Part shown: one piece after another, positions 8,343 through 18,528 of the stretch
How positions within the stretch are numbered: position 1 is the first letter of the stretch
How the letters are laid out: each line of letters starts with the position of its first letter
NCBI GenBank assembly: GCA_963785425.1
Contig: CAWAVG010000004.1
Location: 744,001 to 808,000, forward strand
Source of the DNA: RYN-133 sp963785425
GTDB lineage: Bacteria > Actinomycetota > Actinomycetes > Mycobacteriales > Jatrophihabitantaceae
Length of the DNA stretch: 64,000 nucleotides
Direction: 5' to 3'
Position numbers and translations under genes: made by a program
The notes under the pieces: generated by a model
Told to the model about the DNA's origin: nothing
Databases searched by the model: none
Seen by the model: the letters and a program-made list of their open reading frames with translations, nothing else

Positions 8343-9233
8343 TTACCGCGGCGCTGGCCGCGGGACGAGGGTCAGCAGCGACGCCTCGGGGCGGCAGGCG
8401 AAGCGCACGCGGCATGAACGGATTGGTGCCGAGTCCGGCGCAGACGTGGAACCACATCCGGTCGTCCCAGCGGTGCAGCCAGCGGGCCCGCCGCACGTCG
8501 ATGCCGCAGTTGGTGACGATGGCCGGACCGAACGGCACGCGCACCTGGCCGCCGTGCGTGTGCCCGGCCAGCACCAGGTCGTAGCCGTCGTCGGCGAAGG
8601 CCTGCAGCAGGTGCGGCTCGGGGGAGTGGATGACGCCGATCCGCACCACCGCCTGCCGGTCGGCCGGGCCGGCGATCAGCTCGTAGCGCGCCTTGCCGAG
8701 GTGCGGGTCGTCGGTACCGGCGAGCGCCACCGGCTGGCAACCGACGTCGACGCGCTCGCGCCGGTGGGTGAGGTCGAGCCAGCCGGCCGAACTCATCGCG
8801 CGCGCCATCTCCGGCCACGGCAGCGGCGGACCCTTGGGCCGTGGGGTGCTCTTCTGGAAGTACTTCAGCGGGTTCTTCGGCGTCGGCACGTAGTAGTCGT
8901 TGTTGCCGGGGACGAACGCACCCGGGAACTCGTAGAGCGGCGTCAGCGCGCGCATCACCGCCGGGATGCCGTCACGGGCCGACAGGGTGTCGCCGGTGTT
9001 GATGATGACGTCGGGCGTCAGCGCCGACAGCCCGCCGATCCACGCGTGCTTGCGGTGCTGCGGCGGCGTGATGTGCAGATCCGAGACGTGCAGCAGCCGG
9101 ATGGGCTCGCTGCCCGGCGCCAGCACCGGGATCTCGAACCGGCGCAACGCGAACCAGTTCCGCTCGACGACCGCGCCGTAGAACAGCCCGGCGGCCGCGG
9201 CAGCGCGTCAGGGTACGAGAGCACTGCGTTCAC
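8343..9233 (-). CDS. Calcineurin-like metallophosphoesterase, frame-broken at both ends
   Basis: The central frame carries the full metallophosphoesterase motif set: LLHVSDLHITPPQ (D-x-H), INTGDTLSA (GD), FVPGNNDYYVP (GNxD), VIHSPEP and LVLAGHTHGGQ (GHxH). These ligate a di-metal centre for phosphodiester hydrolysis. The actinobacterial N-terminus GLFYGAVVERNWFALRRFE and the C-terminus FACRPEASLLTLVPRPAPR are in other frames. One-base shifts near 8390 and between about 9200 and 9215 are needed to join them. The start is taken at GTG 9233 and the stop TAA at 8343-8345. If left uncorrected, the middle frame reads on through the tRNA gene. The family often sits near penicillin-binding protein genes in actinomycetes. 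Confidence 0.8.
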
Positions 9234-9274
9234 CCTACGGATCACGGTTGCCGGACGTCGGTAGCGTCACAGCC

Positions 9275-9729
9275 ATGCCCGAGCTGAAGTCCCAGCTCCA
9301 CGCCGACCTGAACACCGCCATGAAGGCGCGGGACGAGCTGACCACCGCGACTCTGCGGATGGCGCTGACCGCCGTGACCACCGAGGAGGTCGCCGGCAAG
9401 ACCGCCCGCGAGCTGAGCGACGACGAGGTGCTGCGAGTGCTCGCCAAGGAGGCGAAGAAGCGGCGCGAGGCGGCCGAGGCCTACGACAGCGCCGGCGCGG
9501 CCCGAGCTCGCCGAGCGCGAGCGGGCCGAGGGCGAGCGTGCTCGACCGCTACCTGCCGGCCCAGCTCGACGACGCCGAGCTGGCCGACCTGGTGCGCGCC
9601 GCGATCGCCGAATCGGGGGCGAGCGCGCCCAACCAGATGGGCGCGGTCATGAAGCTCGTCCAGCCCAAGGTCGCGGGACGGGCCGACGGCAAGCGGGTCA
9701 GCGACGAGGTACGCCGCCAGCTGAGCTAG
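9275..9729 (+). CDS. GatB/YqeY domain protein, frame-broken
   Basis: The protein belongs to the YqeY family, which resembles the tRNA-binding tail of GatB. It starts MPELKSQLHADLNTAMKARD at ATG 9275 and contains LRMALTAVTTEEVAGKTA and VLRVLAKEAKKRREAAEAY. The second half (LDRYLPAQLDDAELADLV, ASAPNQMGAVMKLVQP) is in another frame and ends VRRQLS at 9729. The frames join by removing one base near 9493 and another near 9532, giving about 150 residues, the usual length. Its molecular role is not well established. It is divergent from the metallophosphoesterase and convergent with the PBP gene, a neighbourhood common in actinomycetes. Confidence 0.8.
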
Positions 9730-9737
9730 CCGGGTCG

Positions 9738-12367
9738 CTAGTGCCCGCCGCCGTCCACCGGGACCGCCGCCACCGGGACCGCCGCCACCGGTCACCGGCA
9801 CCGCCGCCGGCACCGCCGGGCCGCCGGACCGCCACCGGGCTGCGGCGGTGCCGCTGCCGCCGCCCGCGAGGCGCCGGCTGCTGCCGCCGCCGCCACCGCT
9901 GCTGTTGCCACCGCCTGGCGTGCCGCTGCTGTTGCCGCCGCCGTGGCCCGGGTGCGGCGTCGGCGGCGGCGGCGGCGGGACGTAGACGTACAGGTCCTGC
10001 CGCACGCCGGAGGACGGGCACACGGTGATCGTCGCGCCGCGCGGGGCGATGCGTCGGGCCGTAGTAGGCGATCTCGCCGACGGGCAGGTGGTCGGTGTTG
10101 TCGCACTCGATGCCGGCCTGGCCGCCGAGCAGCACCATCCGGTAGCCGTCGTGCTTGAGCTGCCTGCGGGCGTCCTGCGGGCTCAGCCCGATCACCGTCG
10201 GCACCGGGTCACCGTTGACGGTGTCGGGCGAGGGCCACGTCCAGCCCGCCCGAAGGTCCTTGTCGTGACTGAGCTGCGCCTGCATGGCCGCGATCCAGAA
10301 CTTCGCGGCGACGCCACCGAACGCGGTGTCGGCCGCGTCGGTGATCCCGGGCAGGCCGGACGCCGGTGAGCTCGGGTTGTCGAGATTGATCAGCGCGTTG
10401 GTGGCGACGTACTTCGGCGTCATGCCCACGAACCACAGCGCGCCGTTCTTGTCGGCCTTGTGGGTGCGCGGCGAGTACGCCCGGCGCCGTGCCGGTCTTG
10501 CCGGAGATCGGCGAGCCGGGGTGCGCGGCGTACCAGCTCGCGAACGGCATCGCCGACGTGCCGGGGTACTTCGTGTCACCGGTGAGGATGTCGACGGCCT
10601 GCCGCGCGACCTGCGGGCTGACGACCTGACGTCCGGGGGTGCGCGGCACGCGGATCGCGCTCGCCGTTGCTCGTGGTGATCGACTTGATCGGCGACGGGG
10701 CGTTGTACCGCCCGTCGTTCGCGACCGCCGCGTAGGCGCTGGTCAGCTCGAGCGGGCTCGTCTCGAGGTCGCCGAGGGTGAGCCGGGTCGCGCTCTGGTA
10801 CTTCAGGATCGACTGCTCGACCGAGGTGTGCGGCTCGCCGCTCGGGCGCGCTGAACGTGCTGATGCCCAGCCGCTGCGCCATCGAGATGATCGGCTCGAG
10901 CTGGCAGCCGACAGCAGCTGGTCGGCGAGGCCGACGTAGAAGGTGTTCGACGACTTGATCGTCGCCTCGCGCATCGTCAGGTTGCCGCCCGGGTTGTAGA
11001 ACTCGTTGGCGTCGCCGTTGAAGACCTGGCCGTTGTCCGGCGGGCACGACTGTCCACTCGTACGGGCCGACCGGGGTCTTCATCTGCCACGTACGGGTCG
11101 ACGCCCGTCGACAGTGCGGTCAGCAGCGGGAACAGCTTGTACGTCGACGCCGCCTGCGCGGTGTAGGACGTGAAGATCGGCAGGGTCGTGGTGCCGCCCC
11201 GTCCGGACGTGCCGTACTTCTTGCTCGTCGCCATCGCCAGCACGTCGCCGGTGTGCGGGTCGACCACCGGCATGATCGACGGCCATCGGCGGCCTTCGTC
11301 GACAGCATCGACGTCAGAGCTTGCTGCTGCATGCTGTTCTGCAGGCTCGGCGTCGAGCGTGGTGACGATCTTGAGGCCGCCGGTCTGCAGCTGCGCCTCG
11401 GTGACCGCCTTGTGGTCGAGCAGCCAGTTGACCGCGTAGTCGCAGAAGAAGCCGACGTTGGCGACGTTGGCCGGCGCGTTCGCGCAGCCCTCGCGTACCT
11501 GCGGCGGTGCGGTGGTCGCGAGCGAGACCGGCGTGGCCTTGTACTTGTCCGCCTGCGCCTGGCTCAGGTCGCCGACGGCGACGAGGTTGTCGATGCACCT
11601 GGTCGCGGCGCTGGCGCGCGGCTTCGGGGTTGATGAACGGGTCGTAGTCGGTCGGCGCGCGCAGCAGGCCGACGAGCATCGCCGACTCGGGCACCGTCAG
11701 CTTCCGCGCGGGCTTGTCGAAGTAGGTGCGCGCGGCCGTCTCGATGCCGTAGGAGTTCTCGCCGAAGAACGCGATGTTCAGGTAGTTGTCGAGGATCTGT
11801 GGCCTTGGACTCGTGCTTGGTGCCCTCGAGGTAGAGGGCGCACTTGGCGTCCTCGATCTTGCGGTTGAGGTTCTGGGCGATCGCCTCGTGCTGCTTCTGC
11901 AGGTTGTCGCCGGCCTGGTAGTAGCGGATCTGCTTGACGTACTGCATCGTCAGCGTCGACCCGCCCTGGGTGTCGCCGCTCGAGGTGTTGATCGCCGAGC
12001 GGATCAGCCCGCGCATGTCGACGCCGTGGTGGCTGTAGAAGCGGCGGTCCTCGGTCGCGACCAGCGCGTTCTGCAGCGCCGGCGGGACCTTGCTCAGCGG
12101 GACCGGCTGGCGGTCCTGCTTGAAGATCGTCGCGATCAGCGTCTTGCCGTCGCTGGCGTAGACCTGGGTCTTCTGCGGCGGCGGGGTCTCGCTGCAGGTT
12201 GCAGGTGGTGTTCTGGAACTTGTCGGCGTAGTGCTTGGCGACCAGGCCGAGGCCGCCGACGAACGGCAGTAGCGACGCCCGGCGGCCAGGACGCCGGCGA
12301 CGACCAGCGCGCCGATCAGCTTCGGCAGGACGAGAGCCGGGTTGGGATTCGATCCGGGACCAGCCAC
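9738..12367 (-). CDS. Class A penicillin-binding protein (ponA2-like), many frame breaks
   Basis: This bifunctional enzyme polymerises and cross-links peptidoglycan outside the membrane. From GTG 12367 it has a membrane anchor (LIGALVVAGVLAA). A GT51 transglycosylase domain follows, with VATEDRRFYSHHGVDMRGL and QGGSTLTMQYVKQ. The transpeptidase domain has STYKLF (SxxK serine), IKSSNTFYVGLA (SxN) and SGKTGTAP (KTG). A PASTA repeat (VIGLSPQDARRQLKHDGYRM) and a proline/glycine-rich tail close the protein. At least a dozen one-base shifts split the gene, for example near 10055, 10485, 10665, 10850, 11055, 11085, 11355, 11600, 11805 and 12195. Correcting them restores about 870 residues with every motif in order. 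Position before two ArsA genes matches M. tuberculosis ponA2. Lesion density is the highest in the window. Confidence 0.85.
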
Positions 12368-12424
12368 GGGTACCCAGGGTACGTGGCTGACGGCCCGATC
12401 GGCCGGATCGGACTCGGGCGGCCC

Positions 12425-13568
12425 TCAGTTGCCGGGCGCGGCCTGCGCGGTCGAGCAGGGCGCCGATGCGGCGCAGCCCGTCGAGGTCGTGGACGTCGGC
12501 CGGCAGGGCGGCGACCGACGACCAGCGGCACGCCGGGGTGGGCGGCGGCGAAGCGGCGCGTCATCCGGGCGTCGTGCTCGGCCGCGGCGGCGAGCTCGGC
12601 GTGCACCCGCAGGGCGGCCTCGGCCAGCCGGGTGGCCGGGTCGTCGGGCTTGGCGGCGAGCGCCTCGGCGGCGGCCTCGGCCCGGGCGGCCGGGCAGGTC
12701 GCTCAGCGACCGTGTGGTGCACCCGGTTCACCACCAGCCCGGCCAGCGGCATGTGCTCGTCGGAGAGCCGCTCGACGAAGTAGGACGCCTCGCGCAGCGC
12801 GTCCGGCTCGGGGGCGGCGACCACGACGAACGCGGTGCCGGGCGCCTTGAGCAGCTCGTAGGTGTGCTGCGCGCGCTCGCGGAAGCCGCCGAACATCGAC
12901 TCGAGCGCCGACACGAACGAGGACAGGTCGCGCAGCAGCTCGCCGCCGAGGACCTTGGTGAACACCCGCGCGAGCACGCCGACGCTGACGGTGACGACCT
13001 TGAGGTAGGCCTTGCCGCCGGCGCGGGCCGGGGCGGTGAGCACCCGGATCATCCGTCCGTCGAGGAAGCGGCCGAGCCGGTTCGGGGCGTCGAGGAAGTC
13101 GAGCGCCGACCGCGACGGCGGGGTGTCGACGACGATCAGGTCCCACTCGTTCGGCGCTGACCAGCTGCCCGAGCTTCTCCATCGCCATGTACTCCTGCGT
13201 GCCGGCGAAGGAGGACGACAGCGATTGGTAGAAGGGGTTGGCGAAGATCTGCTCGGCCCGTTCGGGCGTCGAGTGCTCGAGCACCACGTCGTCGAACGTG
13301 CGCTTCATGTCGAGCATCATCGCGAACAGACCGTCCTCGGCCCCTTCACCTCGCGCGGGGTGTTGTCGAGCTCGGTGAGGCCCATCGACTGGGCGAGCCG
13401 GCGGGCCGGGTCGATGGTCAGCACGACGGTGCGCCGGCCCGCCTCGGCGCCGAGCATCGCCATCGCCGCGGCCGTCGTCGTCTTGCCGACCCCGCCGCTG
13501 CCGCAGGTGACGATGACGCGGGTCTTCGGATCGCGCACCAGCGCGGCGATGTCGAGGGCGCCGCTCAT
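12425..13568 (-). CDS. ArsA/Get3-type ATPase, second of a pair, frame-broken
   Basis: The gene starts MSGALDIAALVRDPKTRVIV, overlapping the previous gene by an ATGA. Its P-loop is TCGSGGVGKTTTAAAMAM, the deviant Walker A of the ArsA/Get3 family, and a later segment WDLIVVDTPPSRSALDFLDA is the Walker B region. Downstream parts include TFDDVVLEHSTPERAEQIF and the adenine-contact motif AGLVVNRVHH. Shifts near 12440, 12510, 12700, 13155 and 13335 are needed for one frame; the corrected length is near 380. Paired ArsA-like ATPases of this kind (Rv3679/Rv3680 in M. tuberculosis) are conserved next to ponA2. They are not arsenite pumps on present evidence; a membrane-protein-related role is inferred from family fold. 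Confidence 0.82.
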
Positions 13569-14557
13569 GACAGGAACCGCGCGGCGAGTTCGTTGAGCTC
13601 GCCGCGGTCGACGGGCGGGTTCAGGTCGGGCAGTTCGATGCGCGGCAGGCCCAGCGCGTCCAGATGGCCGGCGTTCTCGGCCTGCGATGACCAGACCGCT
13701 CGGCGTACTCGCCGACCTCCTCGGCCAGCCCCTTGGTCAGTGCGGCGGGCAGGTTGACCTTGCGCAGGCCGGCGGTGAGCAGCTTCGCGTCGACCGTCCG
13801 CGTCGTCGATGAGCGCCGGCCGCGCCCGGTTGACGATCACCGCGCCGAGGTGGAAGCCGGCCGCGCGCAGTTCGGCGGCGGCGTCGATCGTCTCCTGCAC
13901 CGGCATCTCTTCGAGCAGCGTGACGAGGTGGACGGCGGTCTGCGTGCCGTGCAGCAGCTCGATGACGCCCTCGCTCTGCCGGTTGATCGGCCCGAACTTC
14001 GTCAGGTTCGCGACCTCGCGGGTCGCGTCCAGGAACTTGGTGATGCGTCCGGTGGGCGGGGCGTCGAGCACGACGGCGTCGTAGGTGTGGCCGCTGTCGG
14101 GGTCGGCGCGGGTGACCGACTCCTTGACCTTGCCGGTCAGCAGCACGTCGCGCAGGCCCGGCGCCAGCGTGGTGACGAAGTCGACCGCGCCCATCTTCTT
14201 CAGCCCGCGCGCCGAGCGCTTGAGGCCGTAGAACATGTCGAGGTACTCGATCATCGCCTGCTCGGCGTCGATGGCCAGCCCCCACAGCGACCCGGAGCCG
14301 GGCATCGTCACGAGCCGGCGCTCCTCGTAGGGCAGGGCGGGGACGTCGAAGAGCTGGGCGAGCGCCTGCCGTCCCTCGACCTCGACGACCAGCACCTTGC
14401 GGCCCGCCGTGGCCAGAGCGAGCGCGAGCGAGACGGCGACCGTGGTCTTGCCCGTGCCGCCCTTGCCGGTGACGACGTGCAGGCGGGCCTTGCCGGGGAT
14501 CGCCTCGGACAGCCGCGACCGGGACGCGGCCTGCGGCGTCGATGCGGCGGCCATCAT
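13565..14557 (-). CDS. ArsA/Get3-type ATPase, first of a pair, frame-broken near the end
   Basis: This P-loop ATPase has the deviant Walker A VTGKGGTGKTTVAVSLALAL at about residues 27-46, Walker A' VLVVEVEGRQALAQLF and the switch motif YDAVVLDAPPTGRITKFLDA. The AVIVNRARPALI segment follows. I chose the ATG at 14557 or the next at 14554 (MMAAASTPQAA) because the P-loop then sits near the N-terminus. Two shifts, near 13800 and 13695, are needed to read TVDAKLLTAGLRKVNLPAAL and then AENAGHLDALGLPRIELPDL in one chain of about 325 residues. The stop overlaps the start of the second ArsA gene, so the pair is translationally coupled and probably forms a heterodimer. Confidence 0.85.
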   Translation of the reverse strand: MMAAASTPQAASRSRLSEAIPGKARLHVVTGKGGTGKTTVAVSLALALATAGRKVLVVEVEGRQALAQLFDVPALPYEERRLVTMPGSGSLWGLAIDAEQAMIEYLDMFYGLKRSARGLKKMGAVDFVTTLAPGLRDVLLTGKVKESVTRADPDSGHTYDAVVLDAPPTGRITKFLDATREVANLTKFGPINRQSEGVIELLHGTQTAVHLVTLLEEMPVQETIDAAAELRAAGFHLGAVIVNRARPALIDDADGRREAAHRRPAQGQPARRTDQGAGRGGRRVRRAVWSSQAENAGHLDALGLPRIELPDLNPPVDRGELNELAARFLS

Positions 14558-14627
14558 TCGAGCGTAGGAGATCGCGCCACGGGCCGCGCCGTGCGGTCGG
14601 GGGACATCACAGGCTACGGTCGTGAGC

Positions 14628-15083
14628 ATGACCACCCCGTCCGAACGCCTGGCCGAACTCGGGATCACGCTGCCGGCGGTGGTGCCGCCGGTCGCGGCGT
14701 ACGTCCCGGCGGTGCGTACGGGGTCGCTCGTCTACACCTCCGGGCAGCTGCCCGATGGTCGACGGCGCGATGCCCGCGACCGGCAAGGTCGGCGCCGAGG
14801 TCTCGCCCGAGACCGCGTACGACTGTGCCCGCGCCTGCGCCCTGAACGCGCTCGCCGCCGTCGATGCGCTCGTCGGGATCGACGCCGTCGTGCGGGTGGT
14901 CAAGGTCGTCGGGTTCGTGGCGTCCGAGCCGTCGTTCACCGGGCAGCCCCAGGTGATCAACGGGGCGTCCGAACTGCTCGGCGAGGTGTTCGGCGTCAGC
15001 CGCACGCCCGCTCGGCGGTCGGCGTCGCTGCGCTGCCCCTCGACGCGCCGGTCGAGGTGGAGCTGATCGTGGAAGTGCGATGA
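14628..15083 (+). CDS. RidA (YjgF/YER057c/UK114) family protein, frame-broken
   Basis: RidA proteins hydrolyse reactive enamine/imine intermediates released by PLP enzymes. The sequence starts MTTPSERLAELGITLPAVVP at ATG 14628. It continues with GSLVYTSGQLP, then in a second frame MVDGAMPATGKVGAEVSPET and DAVVRVVKVVGFVASEP, and in a third frame HARSAVGVAALPLDAPVEVE. The last block is the family signature, with the conserved arginine in ARSAVG. One inserted G near 14757 and a one-base loss near 15012 account for the breaks. The corrected length is about 151. The stop overlaps the ATG of the following Nudix gene. The order ArsA pair, RidA, hydrolase, Crp is the same as in mycobacteria. Confidence 0.85.
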   Translation: MTTPSERLAELGITLPAVVPPVAAYVPAVRTGSLVYTSGQLPDGRRRDARDRQGRRRGLARDRVRLCPRLRPERARRRRCARRDRRRRAGGQGRRVRGVRAVVHRAAPGDQRGVRTARRGVRRQPHARSAVGVAALPLDAPVEVELIVEVR

Positions 15084-15848
15084 CCGACGCGCAGATCCGC
15101 GACGCGGCCACAGTCGTGCTGCTGCGCGACGGCGTGGACGAGCTCGAGGTCTGGCTGATGACCCGGGTCACCGGGATGGCGTTCGCGGCGGGCATGGCGG
15201 TGTTCCCAGGCGGACGGGTCGACGCCGCCGACGCCGACCTGCCCTTCGCCGACGGCTCCGGCGGGCGCGCCGCGGAGCGGTTCGACTGCACACCGGAGCA
15301 GGCGCGTGCCGTCGTCGGCGCCGCGGTGCGCGAGGTGTTCGAAGAGACCGGGGTGCTGCTCACCGTGCCGATCGCCGACCTGTCGGCCGCGCGGTCGGAC
15401 GTCGAGGCCGGCCGGGTCTCGTTCGGCGAGCTGCTGCGCGCCAACGGGCTCGCCGTCGACGGCACGGCGGTGCATCCGTGGTCGCGGTGGGTGACGCCGC
15501 AGGGCGAGGTGCGGCGCTACGACGCCCGCTTCTTCGTCGCCGCGCTTGCCCGACGGCGTCGAGGCGCAGGACGTGACGACCGAGTCGGCCTCGGCCGGCT
15601 GGTTCGGCGTGGGTGCGGTGCTCGAGTCGGCGCAGCGCGGCGAGATCGGCATGCTGCCGCCGACGATCATGACGCTGGCCTCGCTGGCCGGCTACGGCAC
15701 GGTGGCCGAGGTGCTGGCCGCGGCCGGCCAACGCGCTCGCTCGAGCCCGGTGCGTCCGGTCGTCGAACGCGACGCCGAGGGCGGGTATCTCGCGAAGCTG
15801 CCCGACGGCACGGTGTTCGCGATCCCGAGCTCGCTGTTCCCGAGCATG
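15080..15848 (+). CDS. Nudix hydrolase, frame-broken
   Basis: The N-terminal frame reads ATVVLLRDGVDELEVWLMTR and GMAVFPGGRVDAADADLP. The catalytic Nudix helix AAVREVFEETGVLL lies at about residues 77-90 and supplies the REVFEET glutamates that bind metal. After a one-base shift near 15548 the rest continues as LPDGVEAQDVTTESASAGWF and EIGMLPPTIMTLASLAGYG. The 3' end is uncertain: the corrected frame runs into the ATG of the next gene at 15846 without a visible stop. I therefore set the boundary there. Substrate is not predictable. It starts within the RidA stop codon and is likely cotranscribed with it. Confidence 0.78.
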
Positions 15849-16604
15849 AGCCTACGAGCAGCTGCGGCAGGTGACGCCGCAGGCCGCGGTGGTGCGGCAG
15901 CGCAATCCCGGTCCGATGACCCTCGACGGCACGAACACGTGGCTGCTCGGGCCGCGGCGCACGGTCGTCGTCGATCCCGGCGAGCAGGACGAGGCGCACC
16001 TGCGCGCTCTGCTCGATGCGGCCGGTGAGGTGGAACTGATCGTGCTGACGCACCGCCACTTCGATCACGCCCAGCTCGCGCCCGCGCTTGCACGAGGCGA
16101 CGGGTGCGCCGGTTCGCGCGGTGGACTCGTCGTTGTGTGTAGGCGGCGAGCCGCTGGCCGACGGCGAACTGCTCTCGGGCGACGGCGTGCAGCTGCGCGT
16201 GGTGCTGACGCCGGGTCACACGTCCGACTCGGCGTGTCTCGAACTCGACGCCGGGCCGGTGCTGACCGGCGACACCATCCTCGGCCGCGGGACGACCGTC
16301 GTGGCCCATCCGGACGGCGTGCTCGGGCCGTACCTCGACTCGCTGGCGCGCCTGCGCGAGCTCGGCGACCGGCTCGTGCTGCCCGGCCACGGCCCGGAGC
16401 TGCCGTCGCTGGGCGAGGTCGCGGCGCAGCTACCTGGCCCATCGCGCCGAGCGACTCGACCAGGTGCGGACGGCGGTGGAGATCCTCGGTGCGGACGCCA
16501 CGGCCCGGGCGATCGTCGAGCACGTCTACGCCGACGTCGACCAGTCCGTCTGGTGGGCCGCCGAGCTATCGGTCAGAGCCCAGCTCGACTACTTGGACGG
16601 TTGA
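15846..16604 (+). CDS. Metallo-beta-lactamase fold hydrolase, frame-broken
   Basis: This belongs to the MBL-fold hydrolases (Rv3677c-like). After the start at ATG 15846 and a shift near 15852, the chain reads YEQLRQVTPQAAVV and NPGPMTLDGTNTWLLGP. The metal motif THRHFDHAQLAPAL (HxHxDH) is at about residue 73, TPGHTSDSACLEL carries the next histidine, and LTGDTILGRGT and LPGHGPELPS supply the last aspartate and histidine. Further shifts near 16090 and 16432 join these parts. The C-terminus YLAHRAERLDQVRTAVEIL is the winged-helix tail typical of the LACTB2-like branch. The stop TGA is at 16602-16604. The substrate is unknown; human LACTB2 relatives are RNases, so this is only an analogy. Confidence 0.82.
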
Positions 16605-16690
16605 GTGACGGACCTCCGGGTTGCGTGACGGATGGCCCCGTTGAGTGACGGCGAATTCGCCGTCACCGAGGTGTGGGACGTCACTCAACG
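16601..16690. repeat. Palindromic intergenic element built on GTTGAGTGACG
   Basis: CGTTGAGTGACG (16639-16650) and CGTCACTCAACG (16679-16690) are perfect inverted arms, and GACGGCGAATTCGCCGTC forms an inner palindrome at 16648-16665. Related half-sites lie at 16601-16632. The same GTTGAGTGACG / CGTCACTCAAC words recur at 24573-24674. The element fills the gap between the convergent MBL and crp genes. Confidence 0.75.
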
Positions 16691-16706
16691 GGCCCGGCGG
16701 CTCAAA

Positions 16707-17382
16707 TCAGCGGGCCCGGCGGGCGAGGCGTTCGCGGTCGAGGATGACCACGCTCTTGCCTTCGAGGCGCAGCCAGCCGCGCGACGCGAAGTCGGCCAGC
16801 GCCTTGTTCACCGTCTCGCGGGAGGCACCGACGAGCTGGGCGAGCTCCTCCTGCGTCAGGTCGTGCGTGACCCGCAGCTGGCCGCCGTCGACCGAGCCGA
16901 AGCGCTGCGCCAGCTGCAGCAGCTGCTTGGCGACGCGTCCGGGGACGTCGACGAAGATCAGGTCGGCGAGCATCGTGTTGGTGCGGCGCAGCCGGCGGGC
17001 CACGACGCGCAGCAGTTGCAGTCGCGATCTGCGGGCGGTCCTGCACCCACTTCTGCAGCGCCGACTTCGGCAGCCGCGCGACGCGCGCATCGGTCACGAC
17101 CGTCGCGGTCGCGGTGCGCGGCCCCGGGTCGAACAGCGACAGCTCGCCGAACTGGTCGGACGGGCCCATGATCGCGACCAGGTTCTCGCGGCCGTCCGAG
17201 GAACGCCGGCCGAGCTTCACCTTGCCGGACAGGACGATGAACAGGCTCTCGCCGGGCTCGCCCTCGTTGAACAGGGTCGTGCCACGCGGTGCGTCGAGGA
17301 TCTCGAACTCGCTGGCCAGCGCCTCGACCGACTCGGGGTCGACGCCCTGGAACAGTCCGGCCCTGCGCAGGATCTCGTCCAC
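16707..17382 (-). CDS. crp: Crp/Fnr family regulator, frame-broken
   Basis: This is a cAMP-receptor-type transcription factor of 224 residues after correction. The N-terminal cyclic-nucleotide domain reads LFNEGEPGESLFIVLSGKVK and FGELSLFDPGPRTATATV, the latter being the phosphate-binding cassette. The C-terminal helix-turn-helix is LTQEELAQLVGASRETVNKA. One extra A near 17030 separates LPKSALQKWVQDRPQIA from LQLLRVVARRLRRTNTMLAD. GTG 17382 is preceded on its strand by an AAGGAG ribosome site. Order and orientation relative to nth and the small membrane gene match M. tuberculosis Rv3676-Rv3674c. The phosphate-binding cassette and recognition helix are both present, so function is expected. 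Confidence 0.9.
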
Positions 17383-17422
17383 GTCAGCTCCTTCTCGGCG
17401 GTCGGCACGGGTGCGACCGGAA

Positions 17423-17710
17423 TCACAAGACACAGGTGTTGCGCAAGTCTAGTGGGTCACCGTACGAACCCCTGTTGCGCCAGCGCCAGCGCCGTCCGAG
17501 GCGGAGCCGGAAGCGCGAGATCGCCGAGTCGGTGCCCTCCCGCACGAACGTGTTGAGCTCCTCAGGACTGGCGTCGTCGAGGAAGTGCTCGATCTCGCGC
17601 TCGGTCGCCACCTGGTTGAGCGGCTCCTCGACCCGTTCCATGAACAGGACGAACCCCATCAGCACGAAGGGGAACAGGAGCACCAGGAAGCCGACCATAT
17701 CGGCGACCAT
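17423..17710 (-). CDS. Small membrane protein upstream of crp
   Basis: The 95-residue protein starts MVADMVGFLVLLFPFVLMGF, a single N-terminal membrane segment of about 20 residues. A cytoplasmic stretch VEEPLNQVATEREIEHFLDD follows, then a basic tail rich in arginine and tryptophan (FRLRLGRRWRWRNRG). It sits between crp and nth exactly where M. tuberculosis has the small membrane protein Rv3675. No function is known. I chose ATG 17710 because longer starts would overlap the nth promoter and start. Confidence 0.7.
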   Translation of the reverse strand: MVADMVGFLVLLFPFVLMGFVLFMERVEEPLNQVATEREIEHFLDDASPEELNTFVREGTDSAISRFRLRLGRRWRWRNRGSYGDPLDLRNTCVL

Positions 17711-17756
17711 TGTGCCGTAGCCCGCGTCGTCGGCCGCGACTCGTACGCTGAGCGGC

Positions 17757-18482
17757 GTGCCGCGCAGTTTCGACGACGAGTCCCCTGTTGCCCTGACCCG
17801 TCGGGCGCGTCGGATCAACCGCGAGCTGGCCGACCTCTATCCCGACGCGCACTGCGAGCTCGACTTCACCACGCCGCTCGAGCTGTCGGTCGCGACGATC
17901 CTGTCGGCGCAGTCGACGGACAAGGGCGTCAACCTCGTCACGCCGACGCTGTTCCGCAAGTACCCCGACGCCGCGGCGTACGCCGGCGCCGACCGCGCCG
18001 AGCTCGAAGAGCTGATCCACAGCACCGGGTTCTTCCGGAACAAGACCAGCACGCTGATCAAGCTGGGCCAGCAACTCGTCGAACGCTTCGACGGCGAGGT
18101 GCCTGGGAACCTGAAGGATCTCGTCACGCTGCCCGGTTTCGGGCGCAAGACGGCCAACGTCGTGCTGGGCAACGCGTTCGGCGTCCCCGGCATCACCGTC
18201 GACACGCACTTCGGACGACTGGTGCGCCGCTGGAAATGGACGGACGAGACCGACCCGGTCAAGGTCGAGTCCGCCGTGGCCGCGCTCATCCCGAAGAAGG
18301 AATGGACGATGCTCTCGCACCGGGTGATCTGGCACGGTCGGCGGCGCTGCCACGCCCGCAAGCCCGCGTGCGGCGCGTGCCCGATCGCCCGGCTGTGCCC
18401 GTCCTACGGCGAGGGCCCGACCGATCCCGTCGCCGCGGCGAAGCTGGTCAAGTCGGTCGACCAGATGCTCGCCGGCTCCTGA
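17757..18482 (+). CDS. nth: Endonuclease III
   Basis: Endonuclease III is a bifunctional DNA glycosylase/AP lyase that removes oxidised pyrimidines in base-excision repair. The 241-residue protein has the catalytic lysine in LSAQSTDKGVN and the helix-hairpin-helix LPGFGRKTANVVLG followed by the catalytic aspartate in TVDTHFGRLVRR. The iron-sulfur cluster cysteines lie in CHARKPACGACPIARLC near residues 201-217 (C-x6-C-x2-C-x5-C). Translation starts at GTG 17757. The frame is intact. A CoA-type Nudix gene and the marP gene follow, as in mycobacteria, although the thioredoxin-like gene found between them there is absent. Confidence 0.96.
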   Translation: MPRSFDDESPVALTRRARRINRELADLYPDAHCELDFTTPLELSVATILSAQSTDKGVNLVTPTLFRKYPDAAAYAGADRAELEELIHSTGFFRNKTSTLIKLGQQLVERFDGEVPGNLKDLVTLPGFGRKTANVVLGNAFGVPGITVDTHFGRLVRRWKWTDETDPVKVESAVAALIPKKEWTMLSHRVIWHGRRRCHARKPACGACPIARLCPSYGEGPTDPVAAAKLVKSVDQMLAGS

Positions 18483-18528
18483 TGAAGACCGACACCGCGG
18501 GGCCGGACGCATCCTCGAGCAGGTCGGC

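Noticed and set aside
9740..10030. A low-complexity forward frame of arginine and alanine at the PBP tail.
   Set aside because: It is the complement of the proline/glycine-rich PBP C-terminus, not a gene.
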